DNA from: Desulfomonilaceae bacterium
Lineage (GTDB): Bacteria > Desulfobacterota > Desulfomonilia > Desulfomonilales > Desulfomonilaceae
Assembly: GCA_041662605.1 (NCBI GenBank)
Contig: JBAZSD010000022.1
Span: 1 to 64,000 of the forward strand
Direction: 5' to 3'
Length of the DNA: 64,000 nt
The translations under genes were made by a program, and so were the position numbers. The notes beneath the pieces are model-generated. The model saw nothing but the letters and a program-made list of their open reading frames with translations, ran no database searches and was not told the origin of the DNA. This document shows positions 17,962 to 27,095 of this stretch, in pieces. Within the stretch, counting starts at the first letter, position 1. The number at the start of each line of letters is the position of its first letter.

Positions 17962-18198
17962 ATGACCGAGGAAGAAGCGAAAAAGGCTATTATGGATTCT
18001 TTGCACGGGAAATCCGCTGCCAAGTCAAAATTCTACCTGAAAGACTTTTACTCGATGTGCCCTGATATGAAACCCAGGGAAGTAAAAAATATCGTGAACA
18101 AGTTGGTAGGTGAAGGAATGCTTGAGTATTGGTCCAGTGGAAGCACAACCCTTATTGGCCTCAAGGGAATGGGTAAGCAACATACTGAAGAAGACTAA
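17962..18198 (+). CDS. dsrD: Dissimilatory sulfite reductase D
   Basis: A 78-residue winged-helix-like protein typical of dsr operons of sulfate reducers. DsrD is reported to be an allosteric activator of DsrAB, not a DNA-binding regulator. The recognisable family features are the helix EEAKKAIMDSL, the KSKFYLKDF segment and the wing MLEYWSSGSTTLIGLKG. AAAGGAG lies a few bases before ATG 17962. It is the last gene of the operon, 20 bp after dsrB, and a hairpin terminator follows. Confidence 0.97.
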   Translation: MTEEEAKKAIMDSLHGKSAAKSKFYLKDFYSMCPDMKPREVKNIVNKLVGEGMLEYWSSGSTTLIGLKGMGKQHTEED

Positions 18199-18245
18199 GC
18201 CTACCCGTTAAAATATTGCTATAGAAAAATCAATAGCCTTCCCTA

Positions 18246-18274
18246 AAAGGAGACCATTAATAACGGTCTCCTTT
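18246..18274 (+). terminator. Intrinsic terminator after dsrD
   Basis: Perfect 10-bp inverted repeat AAAGGAGACC / GGTCTCCTTT with a 9-nt AT-rich loop, about 48 bp past the dsrD stop. The T-run after it is weak, but the A-rich 5' arm allows it to serve both dsrABD and the convergent prmA. Confidence 0.8.
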
Positions 18275-18292
18275 AACTTTCTGTCCATCGCG

Positions 18293-18955
18293 TCATGATG
18301 TTTCAAAAATCAAACCATTCCACTCATTAAGGCCGGCGCTCTCCACGCATTTGGCCCCCTGAAGCGAAAATTCTTTCCTTACAAGATCAAACATGGAATC
18401 CGGTATGCCTGAAAGGACCAAACAAGATCCGGCGTGAGCGACCAGTTTCTCTTTAAGTCGGAGTAACACGGGCGCAGCCAGGTTGGCTATCACGATGTCG
18501 AATTTCCCACTGATCGCTTCTATTGGGCCCACATAAAAACAGACTTCATTTTGCGCGAAATCTGAGCGAGCTTGCTGATTTAGAGCGACATTCCTGCGGG
18601 CTAGATATATGGCCGAAGGATCAACGTCGCATCCAACTGTAAGATTACAGCCCAAGACCCTGGCTGCTATTGTTAAAACCCCAGTTCCAGTTCCTACATC
18701 CAGCAATGAAAAGGCGCCTTGAGAATGGCTTAAATGGAAGATCGTTTTTTCAAGCAGCTCTAGGGCTATTATTGTCGTAGGGTGGTTTCCTGACCCAAAC
18801 GAGGCCCCCGGGTCAATTATCAGATTGTGTCGATCTGACTCGGATTTCCAACTTTCCCAGTATGGAGTTATCCGTAAGTTGCGGCCGACATTCACGGAAG
18901 CTATGCCGGCGGTCCACCATTTTTCGGTGGACGTCGATCTGCTCCGTTTTCTCAA
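18293..18955 (-). CDS. prmA: Ribosomal protein L11 methyltransferase, N-terminally short
   Basis: The product is the catalytic part of PrmA, which trimethylates ribosomal protein L11 using SAM. It keeps the lead-in NLRITPYWES, the PrmA signature DPGASFGSGNHPTT, motif I LLDVGTGTGVLTIAA and the DIVIANLAAPVLL motif. At 220 residues it lacks most of the N-terminal substrate-recognition domain of family members (about 290 residues). The TTG at 18955 has AAAGGA 6 nt upstream, supporting a genuine short start. The frame is open back to the RNase G stop at 19013, in the same frame. It may act on L11 differently or on another substrate. Confidence 0.8.
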   Translation of the reverse strand: MRKRSRSTSTEKWWTAGIASVNVGRNLRITPYWESWKSESDRHNLIIDPGASFGSGNHPTTIIALELLEKTIFHLSHSQGAFSLLDVGTGTGVLTIAARVLGCNLTVGCDVDPSAIYLARRNVALNQQARSDFAQNEVCFYVGPIEAISGKFDIVIANLAAPVLLRLKEKLVAHAGSCLVLSGIPDSMFDLVRKEFSLQGAKCVESAGLNEWNGLIFETS

Positions 18956-19012
18956 AAAATGTCCTTTACGGGGTTGAGCGGATGACCATCGGAGGAAATT
19001 CCGATCTTGATG

Positions 19013-20545
19013 TCACGAATTTGCAATCTCATATTGTTCTTGATGCAGATTCGGATCGGGATTGAGCTGAACTGTGGCCCTGTGTTTTTTCTGTATTTCC
19101 GCCAGTTTTTCACTCTCCAGCTCGAATAATAATTTAACAACTTCCGGATGAGCCGTGACCTTGATATTCAATGAACATCCGTCTGCAATTTGCCGCGATA
19201 TGCCCCGGAGAATTTCATAGCAAACCGTCGTCTGAGACTTTAGAAATCCCTTGCCTTCGCAATATGGGCAATGTTCACACAGTGTCCTGGTCAAGCTCTC
19301 CCTGGTCCTTTTTCGGGTCATTTGAACCAGCCCAAGCTCTGAGATTTTCAGGATGTTAGTTTTCTGTTTGTCCCTCTTCAAAGCCTCTTGAAGGGCGTTT
19401 GTGACCTTTTCCCGGTCAGCGGGCCGATCCATGTCGATGAAATCCACGATGATGATTCCACCGATGTTTCTCAAACGGAGTTGATAGGCTATTTCTTTTG
19501 CGGCTTCAAGATTGGTTTTAAGTATCGTCTCCTGAAGATTGCGTTTCCCTACAAATCTGCCGGTGTTAACGTCAATGGCGACTAAGGCTTCGGTGAAATC
19601 TATGTTGATATATCCTCCCGACTTCAGCCACACCTTTCTGCCAAGGGCCTTGTTCAGCTCCATCTCAAGGCCGAAATGATCAAAAATCGGTTCTTCTCCG
19701 TCGTATAGCTCAACGCACGGTTTGAGTGGAGGCATGAACGTGTCCATAAAATCGAGGATTCTCTGGAACTGCTCTGCAGAATCTACGAGCAGCCGGGTGA
19801 CATTTTCGGTGAAGAGATCACGGACACCTCTCAGACACAGGTCAAGGTCTTCATATATCAGAGAAGGAGCAGGAGCCTGTTTCTCCTTTTCGACAATCCT
19901 TTGCCAGCTACCCTCCAGGAACGTCAGATCAGCCCGTAATTTTTCTTCATCTTCGTGCTCGCTGACCGTTCTTACAATGAGTCCACAAACCGGCGGCTTG
20001 ATTTTCTGGATAATATCTTTGAGTCTTTGTCTTTCAGCTTCGTTTTCGATCCGACGGGAAATCCCTATATGATCCACAGTCGGCATGAATACCAGGTGTC
20101 TGCCCGGAATTGAAATATGCGAAGTCACCCGGGCCCCTTTACTCCCGAGAGGTTCCTTTGAAATCTGAACGAGAATATCTTCCCCCTCTGTTATAAGTTC
20201 TTCAATCGGAGTAGTAAATTCAGGCGCGTCTTCAATTCCTTCCTGAAGTGACATCGCTTGTTGCTTTTCAGATTCGTCTTCAGTTTCTTCATGCGCAACC
20301 AAATCAAGTTCCGGAGAGTGGTGGTGAACATCCCCCACATACAAAAAGGCGGCTCTTGGTAATCCTATGTCCACAAAAGCCGCCTGCATACCCGGCAGAA
20401 CCTTGATGACCCGGCCCTTGTAAATGTTGCCTACTATTCCTCTTTCACCTCGTCGCTCAAGATGGATCTCCGCTACCTGGCCGTCTTCAAGAAGCGCCAG
20501 TCGAATCTCCCGATCTGTGACATTCATGACTATTTCGTTACCCAT
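19013..20545 (-). CDS. rng: Ribonuclease G/E
   Basis: An RNase E/G family endoribonuclease for rRNA and mRNA processing. An S1-like domain at the N-terminus (GIVGNIYKGRVIKVLPGMQAA region) is followed by the catalytic DNase I-like part with GGYINIDFTEALVAIDVNTG (catalytic Asp residues) and the zinc-link CEHCPYCEGKG. There is no long C-terminal scaffold, so it is RNase G-like at about 510 residues. ATG 20545 is chosen because GAAGGGA lies 6 nt upstream; a GTG at 20560 overlaps that site. It follows the radical SAM fusion gene by 25 bp, a pairing also known in other bacteria. Confidence 0.93.
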   Translation of the reverse strand: MGNEIVMNVTDREIRLALLEDGQVAEIHLERRGERGIVGNIYKGRVIKVLPGMQAAFVDIGLPRAAFLYVGDVHHHSPELDLVAHEETEDESEKQQAMSLQEGIEDAPEFTTPIEELITEGEDILVQISKEPLGSKGARVTSHISIPGRHLVFMPTVDHIGISRRIENEAERQRLKDIIQKIKPPVCGLIVRTVSEHEDEEKLRADLTFLEGSWQRIVEKEKQAPAPSLIYEDLDLCLRGVRDLFTENVTRLLVDSAEQFQRILDFMDTFMPPLKPCVELYDGEEPIFDHFGLEMELNKALGRKVWLKSGGYINIDFTEALVAIDVNTGRFVGKRNLQETILKTNLEAAKEIAYQLRLRNIGGIIIVDFIDMDRPADREKVTNALQEALKRDKQKTNILKISELGLVQMTRKRTRESLTRTLCEHCPYCEGKGFLKSQTTVCYEILRGISRQIADGCSLNIKVTAHPEVVKLLFELESEKLAEIQKKHRATVQLNPDPNLHQEQYEIANS

Positions 20546-20570
20546 AACGGTTCCCTTCACCTAAAATGGA

Positions 20571-23045
20571 TCACGATTCAAATTCGATCATTGTCTTTGT
20601 TATCCTTAATGATCTCGCCTGTTCGTCCGATAAGTCCATAATTGACCCGATGGCTTCATAGGGATTAACTGAGCCGGAAGGAGCCATTCTGATTTTCATA
20701 GTGAGAAGTTGTCCTGAGAGAAAAATTGAGGAAATGTATTGCTTGAGGTCTCGAATTTTCGGTTTCCGTTCCGTACCAGACGTTATTATCAGACTCTCCT
20801 GTTCAGAAAATCGGCAGAGCCTGTCCCTCGCACGATCAATGGTTAAGTCATCATTTAAATGTATTTCGTAGACTACTATCTGAATTCTAGCAGACAAAGA
20901 CTCTTGATTCAATGAAGTTTCACATATCTCCGCCGGTTTAATTCCTTTTGGCAGCGCGTTTTGGAGTTTTTCAAGAATTTCGTTGATTGGAGAATTTGCG
21001 TCTTTCAGGTCAAAATCGAGATATTCGGCCTCACTTTCTATGCCGAGCGCCGTTGGCGCCGAAAACCGGAGCTTTGGGTGTGGATGAAATCCAAGTGAAT
21101 AATCCAGTTCCAGCCTGGCCCTTCGAAACGCCCGTTCGAAACACCTGACAACATCATGATGCCCCAACAACTTCATCGGGCCTGACTTGGAGTATCTAAT
21201 TCGGAATTTCCTGATTTCCCGCTGTTCTGTCGATTCCCCACTGGAGGTAGGATCGCGCGTTTCCTGGTCTTCAGAAGCCCTATGAAGTACAGGCGCTATT
21301 TCCTTGAAATCACACACCCCGCATCCTAAACAGTTCCCTGAACGACAATCGGAAGTCAGTCCTTCCTTCAAAGACAATTCCAGTTCATCGACAAGAAATG
21401 ATCTCGTCACCCCAGTCTGTATGAATTCCCAGGGTAAAGGTTCCTCAGTTGATTTCTCTTTTAGATACTGTCCCGGATCAATCCCGAACTCATCAAAGCA
21501 ATTCATCCACAACTCAAAATTCAGTTTTTCATCCCAACCGTCAAATCTGGCGCCTTTCCTGTAAGCGCATTCAATTACCTTTCCGAGTTCCCTGGAGCCC
21601 CTTGCAAAAACTCCTTCAAGAAAACTAACCTTGGGATTGTGGAATTTAAGAACCGTGGATTTTCTTCTCATCAGGCTTTTTATGAACGATTGACGTCTTT
21701 GCGTTTCGTCGATTGATATTTGCCCGGCCCACTGAAAAGGAGTGTGCGACTTTGGAACAAAGGTGGAAATAGAGGCCCTTATCTGCCCAGCCCTACCCCA
21801 TCGCGAAGATTTGAAAATCAAATCCACTATTCCCGCAAGATCTTCTTCAGTTTCTGTAGGCAACCCTATCATGAAATACAGCTTCACCGCTTTCCAGCCT
21901 TCCTGGAAAGCCGAGACTACGGCGTTTTTCAAATCTTCTTCAGTATTGCCTTTGTTGATAACCCTTCTCAGCCGTTCGGTGCCGGCTTCGGGGGCTAGAG
22001 TGAAACCGGTTTTCCTGACTTTCCTGATCTCTGTCGCTATTTCTGAATCAAAAGTATCGGTCCTGAGAGATGGAAGAGAAATGGCGACTTTTTTCGAAGC
22101 AAACTCTCGAGAAAGGTTTCTGATCAACGGGCCTATGGATGAATAATCACCGGATGACAGGGAAAGCAAACCAATGTCGTCCCAACCTGTGGATTCAATG
22201 AGCTTCCTGGTCAAATTCAACAGATCACTGGGTTTCCTTTCCCGGACAGGTCTGTAAATCATTCCGGCCTGGCAGAAACGGCATCCGCGCGTGCATCCCC
22301 GTGCAATCTCCAACCCCACCCTGTCATGTGTGATGTCGCAGAAAGGTACGACGAGGCTTTGGGGAAAGTCCGCCATGCCTAAATCGGGTAATATTCTTTT
22401 ACTGACGGTCTCTCCCGGTTCGAACAGAGACGGAACAAAAACACCCTGTACCTTTTTCAGCTCCCTTAGAAGACTATCCCGATCTCCTCCCTGGGTCTTC
22501 CATGTCTTGCAAATCTCAACTATCTCGACAATCGCCTGCTCTCCATCCCCGATCAGGAACAAGTCAAAAAAATCAGACATCGGATTCGGATTAAAACATA
22601 AAGGACCACCGGCAATTATCAGGGGATGTTGAACGCCCCTTTCGCTGGACAGGAGGGGTATTCCCGACAAATCCAGCATTTGCAGCGCAGTTGTAGCGCA
22701 AAGCTCATATTGAAGAGAAAATCCTACTATGTCCATTTTTCGGACTTCATGGTGTGTTTCGAGCGTTAGTAAAGGGATACCCCTATCGCGCATCTGCTGT
22801 TCCATGTCGGACCAGGGCGCAAAAACCCGCTCAGCGAATACGTCTTCACGGGAATTCAGGATATGATAAAGAATCTTCAGCCCCAGGTGAGACATTCCGA
22901 CTTCGTAAACATCCGGAAACGCCAGGGCTACCCGAATTTTGACCTTAGTCGGGTCCTTGAGAACAGCGTTTATTTCTCCACCGATATAGCGCGCAGGCTT
23001 CTGAACCCTTGAGAGCGCATCGTAATTGATTTTAAAGTCAACCAT
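20571..23045 (-). CDS. B12-binding radical SAM protein fused to DUF2344
   Basis: An 824-residue protein of the TIGR03960 type. A B12-binding-like N-terminal part (about 1-200) is followed by a radical SAM core whose cluster motif is CTRGCRFCQAG, then a cysteine-rich link (CRSGNCLGCGVCDF) and a C-terminal DUF2344 domain (from RKFRIRYSKSGPMKLLGHHD). The two domains are separate genes in some lineages. The reaction is unproven; frequent pairing with RNase G/E and ribosome-related genes suggests a role in RNA or ribosome modification. Here it is directly upstream of rng, consistent with that context. Confidence 0.88.
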   Translation of the reverse strand: MVDFKINYDALSRVQKPARYIGGEINAVLKDPTKVKIRVALAFPDVYEVGMSHLGLKILYHILNSREDVFAERVFAPWSDMEQQMRDRGIPLLTLETHHEVRKMDIVGFSLQYELCATTALQMLDLSGIPLLSSERGVQHPLIIAGGPLCFNPNPMSDFFDLFLIGDGEQAIVEIVEICKTWKTQGGDRDSLLRELKKVQGVFVPSLFEPGETVSKRILPDLGMADFPQSLVVPFCDITHDRVGLEIARGCTRGCRFCQAGMIYRPVRERKPSDLLNLTRKLIESTGWDDIGLLSLSSGDYSSIGPLIRNLSREFASKKVAISLPSLRTDTFDSEIATEIRKVRKTGFTLAPEAGTERLRRVINKGNTEEDLKNAVVSAFQEGWKAVKLYFMIGLPTETEEDLAGIVDLIFKSSRWGRAGQIRASISTFVPKSHTPFQWAGQISIDETQRRQSFIKSLMRRKSTVLKFHNPKVSFLEGVFARGSRELGKVIECAYRKGARFDGWDEKLNFELWMNCFDEFGIDPGQYLKEKSTEEPLPWEFIQTGVTRSFLVDELELSLKEGLTSDCRSGNCLGCGVCDFKEIAPVLHRASEDQETRDPTSSGESTEQREIRKFRIRYSKSGPMKLLGHHDVVRCFERAFRRARLELDYSLGFHPHPKLRFSAPTALGIESEAEYLDFDLKDANSPINEILEKLQNALPKGIKPAEICETSLNQESLSARIQIVVYEIHLNDDLTIDRARDRLCRFSEQESLIITSGTERKPKIRDLKQYISSIFLSGQLLTMKIRMAPSGSVNPYEAIGSIMDLSDEQARSLRITKTMIEFES

Positions 23046-23152
23046 ACCATCCTGCTTAATATCTTGTAATTATTAATTAAACATGACTAAAGAGGTATTG
23101 TGGGCAAGCAAAACATGTTACTTTCCGACAAAAAAATGTTAACATAACACGC

Positions 23153-23404
23153 ATGAGAAGTAATCTACCGGTTCCTACGATTCTTGGCGGGTTAGTCGCA
23201 GCCGCTTCATTTGTGGCGTTCATGTCAAGTTTGGTGTCCGAGAATTTCTCTGAGAACGGATATCAGATTGTCTGGTTTTCAATAGCCCTCGGTCCAACCG
23301 CAATGATTTCAAGCATGCTTGGTTTTGCGGTCTGGTGGATGACTAAATTTCTGACAGCTCTCTTCTCACCGGTAGACCCCACGAAATCAGAACGAGACAA
23401 CTGA
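23153..23404 (+). CDS. Small two-helix membrane protein, unknown
   Basis: An 83-residue protein with two clear hydrophobic segments (about residues 9-27 and 41-70) and a charged C-terminus. I do not recognise a family. No ribosome site precedes ATG 23153; just upstream is the palindrome ATGTTAACAT (23136-23145). It is divergent from the radical SAM gene and about 90 bp before the CoA ligase gene. Coding status is plausible from composition but not certain. Confidence 0.5.
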   Translation: MRSNLPVPTILGGLVAAASFVAFMSSLVSENFSENGYQIVWFSIALGPTAMISSMLGFAVWWMTKFLTALFSPVDPTKSERDN

Positions 23405-23494
23405 TTCTCACGGGAGTGATAACGTTCAAGACAGTTAGAATGAACGATCCAAAGTTAGGACCGGCGATATTGTGGTTTTTCCAAGGAGCAATTG

Positions 23495-24946
23495 ATGAGT
23501 GATTTCGAAGAACACCCCTTGTACAGAATAATGCATCCGAGAAGTATAGCCTTTTGGGGAGCGTCCAGCAATTCCATGTCTATGGGCAGTATTCAACTTG
23601 CCAATCTTCTTTCGATGGGATTCGAAGGGGCTGTTTATCCCATCCATCCAAAAGAACCCGAAATACTTGGGTTGAAGGCCTATTCAAAGATAGGAGACGT
23701 TCCGGAAACTGTGGATCTGGCCATATTCGTCCTCCCAACGAAGGTCGTCCCGGGAGTTCTTGAGGAATGCGGACAAGCCGGCGTAAAGCGGGCGATTATT
23801 GTTTCCGCAGGCTTCTCTGAAAAAGAAGGTCCTGAAGGAAAGGAAATGCAGGATCAACTTGTGCGTACAGCCAAGAAATACGGAATCACGTTCATTGGGC
23901 CAAATTGTATTGGCGCTGTGAATCCCAGTTTAAATCTTAATACGACATTTTTTCCGTATGAGGCCACGCCGGGATTCATAGGAATGGCTTCAGAAAGTGG
24001 AAGTTTCATAACCCAAATGTTTGTGCACCTGGCTAAATTCGGCATTGGCTTCAGTCAGGGTTTCAGTCTTGGTAACGAAGCCATGATCGACCTTGCCGAC
24101 TGCCTGGAGTATCTGGCCCAATGTCCCACAACGAAAGTGATCGCATTGTACGTGGAGGGGATTAGAAGAGGCAGACATTTTGTCGAGGTGGCGAGGAGAG
24201 TCTCCAGGATCAAGCCGATTGTAGCCTTTTATGTTGGAGGCTCTGAAGCCGGCCGTCGCGCCGGGCAGTCCCACACCGGGGCCATGGCGGGCCCTGACCG
24301 GCTTTACGATGGGATCTTTCGCCAGTGTGGAATTGTTCGCGCCCGATCTATTGAGGAACTTTTCGATTTTTGTTACGTGCTCGGATCACAACCATTACCT
24401 CGCGGGAACAAAATCGGAATATTGACTCACTCGGGCGGACCCGGGGCCGCGGCTGCGGACAGCGCTGAAAGAGCGGGCCTGAAATTGGCGAAGTTGACTC
24501 CAGAAACCCAGGAGGCTTTAGCCAAGTTGGTACCGGGCACGGCCAGCGTAAAGAACCCGGTTGATCTCACTTTTACAAGGAATCACGGCGATTACATGGA
24601 AATTTTGCCTAAGGTCCTCTTGAAGGATGAGCAGGTAGACCTGCTTTTTATATACTGTTTGATGCCTCAGCACCGTGTCATGACGGTAGTGCTGGGATCG
24701 GGCATGGCTTCAATCAGCGCCTCGGAATTCGCTGAAAACTACATTAGAGACCAAAGTGTGGCGGCTGCCTCTGCGGCTGCGGATTCCGGAAAACCAGTGG
24801 CGGGAGGCTCGTTTTGCGATCGTTCAGAGTTGTTCGTAAAGGAGTTGCAGGACCACGGCCTACCGGTTTTGCCAAGTCCTGAACGAGCGGTCACAGCCCT
24901 CGGAGCCCTTTATAGATACGCAAACTGGCGAAAAATCTTTTCATAG
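23495..24946 (+). CDS. Acyl-CoA synthetase (ADP-forming), alpha-type subunit
   Basis: A CoA-binding/succinyl-CoA-synthetase-like protein. The N-terminal CoA-binding domain shows IAFWGASSN and the middle domain has PNCIGAVNP. The phosphohistidine site appears as the GQSHTGAMAGPD motif. This matches the alpha part of ADP-forming acetyl/acyl-CoA synthetases, which make ATP from acyl-CoA, ADP and phosphate; the ATP-grasp beta part is not in the window, so it must act with a partner encoded elsewhere or have another role. ATG 23495 has AAGGAG 6 nt upstream. It is a single gene convergent with the glycosyltransferase gene. Confidence 0.85.
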   Translation: MSDFEEHPLYRIMHPRSIAFWGASSNSMSMGSIQLANLLSMGFEGAVYPIHPKEPEILGLKAYSKIGDVPETVDLAIFVLPTKVVPGVLEECGQAGVKRAIIVSAGFSEKEGPEGKEMQDQLVRTAKKYGITFIGPNCIGAVNPSLNLNTTFFPYEATPGFIGMASESGSFITQMFVHLAKFGIGFSQGFSLGNEAMIDLADCLEYLAQCPTTKVIALYVEGIRRGRHFVEVARRVSRIKPIVAFYVGGSEAGRRAGQSHTGAMAGPDRLYDGIFRQCGIVRARSIEELFDFCYVLGSQPLPRGNKIGILTHSGGPGAAAADSAERAGLKLAKLTPETQEALAKLVPGTASVKNPVDLTFTRNHGDYMEILPKVLLKDEQVDLLFIYCLMPQHRVMTVVLGSGMASISASEFAENYIRDQSVAAASAAADSGKPVAGGSFCDRSELFVKELQDHGLPVLPSPERAVTALGALYRYANWRKIFS

Positions 24947-24983
24947 CGGATACATCAATAAATCGACCTACCTGCTACATCAG

Positions 24984-25009
24984 CTTTCCCCGTTTAATCC
25001 CGGGGAAGG
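24984..25009. terminator. Hairpin between convergent genes
   Basis: Nine-base-pair inverted repeat (CTTTCCCCG 24984-24992, CGGGGAAGG 25001-25009, one G-U pair) with an 8-nt loop at the ends of two convergent genes. It overlaps the last codons of the glycosyltransferase and has no strong T-run, so it is a tentative shared terminator. Confidence 0.4.
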
Positions 25010-25956
25010 CCATACCCATCCGGGCAACCTCTAAAATGCCATGCGTACAGGGCTAGCCGGACCTGAAATTTTTGACGAACGCTTTTTGCCTGCCCCAGTG
25101 TTAAAACAATGAACAAACCGTAGACAAACACATTCAATGTCACATTGACCATTATGACCGACTTGAGAAAATTCTTGGCGACTTTGCCGTAAAGCTTTTC
25201 GAAGAAAATATAACGGGACCGGTAAAACTCTATTCTAGCAGGCGCAGGATGGGACTTTGCTGAGCCTCCCTGTAAATGAACGGCTTTTGCTCGCGGCTCA
25301 TGAACCACTCGCCAACCTGCCTTGCGCAACCTGACCGCCAGGTCTGTTTCCTCGAAAAAGAAAAAATAGCCTGGATCAAATCCGCCAACTTCATCAAAAG
25401 CTTTTCGTCTCACCAGCATCACGGCGCCGATAAGGGTCTCTACATCCTTGGGTTTGACAAGGTTTTCAGTTTTTCCGGGATAGCGTTTCGGAAAAAGACG
25501 CTTAAGCAGGCTTCTGTTGGTGGTTTCCGTCAACAACGTAGGAGTGGCCTCAAAAGATGTCTGTTTCGTGCCGTCACTATTCAGCAGTTGAGGACCAACA
25601 AGCGCTATTTGATCATCCGATGCAGCCAGGGCCAACATTGTTGAAACACAATCTTTTTCAACCAGGGCGTCTGTGTTGAGTAACAGGATAAACTCACCGT
25701 CGCTCATGGAAAAGCCCCGATTGTTGGCTGCGGCGAACCCTAAATTCCTTCCGGCCTCAATCAATGTCACATCCGGAAAGTTTGTCCTTATCATTTCGAT
25801 CGAATTATCCGTAGAACCATTATCAACGACTATAATCTGAGATGGAATTTCAAGGTCCGATTGCAGAAATTTTGTGAGACAGTCACGTAGCAGAGAGGAT
25901 GTGTTTCTGTTAACGATTATTACTGATAGATTGAGGGGGTGAATATTCTGCGGCAT
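24994..25956 (-). CDS. Glycosyltransferase family 2
   Basis: A GT-A-fold glycosyltransferase: opening strand LSVIIVNRNT, the nucleotide-binding VVDNGSTDNS, NLGFAAANNRG, the DxD-like LLLNTDALV and the acceptor-site motif FFFFEETDLAVRLRKAG. This pattern is typical of rhamnosyltransferase-like enzymes that build O-antigen or exopolysaccharide. A hydrophobic segment near residues 262-285 suggests membrane attachment. It lies 35 bp after moaA on the same strand but is functionally unrelated to it. The sugar donor and acceptor cannot be predicted. Confidence 0.88.
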   Translation of the reverse strand: MPQNIHPLNLSVIIVNRNTSSLLRDCLTKFLQSDLEIPSQIIVVDNGSTDNSIEMIRTNFPDVTLIEAGRNLGFAAANNRGFSMSDGEFILLLNTDALVEKDCVSTMLALAASDDQIALVGPQLLNSDGTKQTSFEATPTLLTETTNRSLLKRLFPKRYPGKTENLVKPKDVETLIGAVMLVRRKAFDEVGGFDPGYFFFFEETDLAVRLRKAGWRVVHEPRAKAVHLQGGSAKSHPAPARIEFYRSRYIFFEKLYGKVAKNFLKSVIMVNVTLNVFVYGLFIVLTLGQAKSVRQKFQVRLALYAWHFRGCPDGYGLPRD

Positions 25957-25991
25957 TCGGTGATGTTCTGAAAAACCTTGCTAAGCGCGAC

Positions 25992-26981
25992 TTAACCGCC
26001 GATTACATTCATTCCGACATTCATATTCTCAACATTGGAAAATCGACTTGCCGGCTTTGCAAAAACAGCCCGTCTTATAAAGTCTTCGATTTCACAATCC
26101 TCCGGAGACGTTCTCAACAATGATTTCATATCAATTTCGGCCGGGCTCAAAAGACATGGCCTCAATGCGCCTCGCGCGGTTAATCTCAAACGATTGCAGG
26201 TTCCACAAAAGTGCCCTGTAATCGGATCGATAACCCCTATTCTTCCTAAGGCTCCCTGAACCTTATACATTTTGGCCGGGCCGTCCAACGTCGATCTTTC
26301 GAGAGGTTCAAGTTTGCCGAAAGATTTCTCAATAGACCTCAAAGCTTCCAACGCGCTGAACGAATCAGGCGAACCGGGAGGCGCCACTTCGGCTCCAAAC
26401 GGCATCCTTTCAATGAATCTTACGTCGATGGGTCTATCTATCGCTAACCGCACGAAATCAGGCACATCAGATTCATTGACGCCCTTGAGTAGGACTACAT
26501 TAAGCTTGATCGGATGAAATCCTATGTCGAGAAGCTTATCAATACCTCCCAGAACATTTTCCAACTCATCAGCCCCTGTTATGGCGTGGAAGCAATCTCT
26601 TCTCAGAGTGTCAAGACTGACATTCACCCGTTTAAGGCCGGCCCTCCTAAGTCCCTCGGCCATCTCTAACAGTCTTGACCCGTTTGTTGTCAAGGCTACA
26701 TCTTCAAATCCGAGTTCAGAGGTTAACCTTGCAATAAAGCTGAGTACTCCTCGCCTGACCAGCGGTTCACCGCCGGTAACCCTAATCTTTCGAATACCAA
26801 GATTTTTCGCTGCAGTCACAATCCTAAGGATTTCTTCATATCGCAGGATATCTTTGTGGGATACAAGTTTGACCCCTTGAGGAGGTCTACAGTAAATGCA
26901 CCTGAAATTGCAGAGATCGGTAATTGATATTCGTAAATAATCGATTGTTCGACCGTGAAGATCTACAAGCTTGTCTGGCAT
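25992..26981 (-). CDS. moaA: GTP 3',8-cyclase MoaA
   Basis: MoaA is the radical SAM enzyme that starts molybdopterin cofactor synthesis from GTP. The N-terminal cluster motif is CNFRCIYC and the C-terminal cluster motif is CGTCNRLRLTARGALRPC. The product ends in the essential Gly-Gly. Length (329) is normal. The cofactor would serve Mo/W enzymes such as formate dehydrogenases, common in sulfate reducers. It sits between the thiDN and glycosyltransferase genes on the same strand, with no other moa or moe gene in the window. Confidence 0.96.
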   Translation of the reverse strand: MPDKLVDLHGRTIDYLRISITDLCNFRCIYCRPPQGVKLVSHKDILRYEEILRIVTAAKNLGIRKIRVTGGEPLVRRGVLSFIARLTSELGFEDVALTTNGSRLLEMAEGLRRAGLKRVNVSLDTLRRDCFHAITGADELENVLGGIDKLLDIGFHPIKLNVVLLKGVNESDVPDFVRLAIDRPIDVRFIERMPFGAEVAPPGSPDSFSALEALRSIEKSFGKLEPLERSTLDGPAKMYKVQGALGRIGVIDPITGHFCGTCNRLRLTARGALRPCLLSPAEIDMKSLLRTSPEDCEIEDFIRRAVFAKPASRFSNVENMNVGMNVIGG

Positions 26982-27095
26982 ATATTGGTCCGCGCTCCTA
27001 AGAAGTATGGGAATGTTGGTTTCATAATCCGTCCATAATTATCTTAAGACTTTTTTGTCCTCCCGGCAAATCCTCAAAAGGGGTTATCGGAAAGC

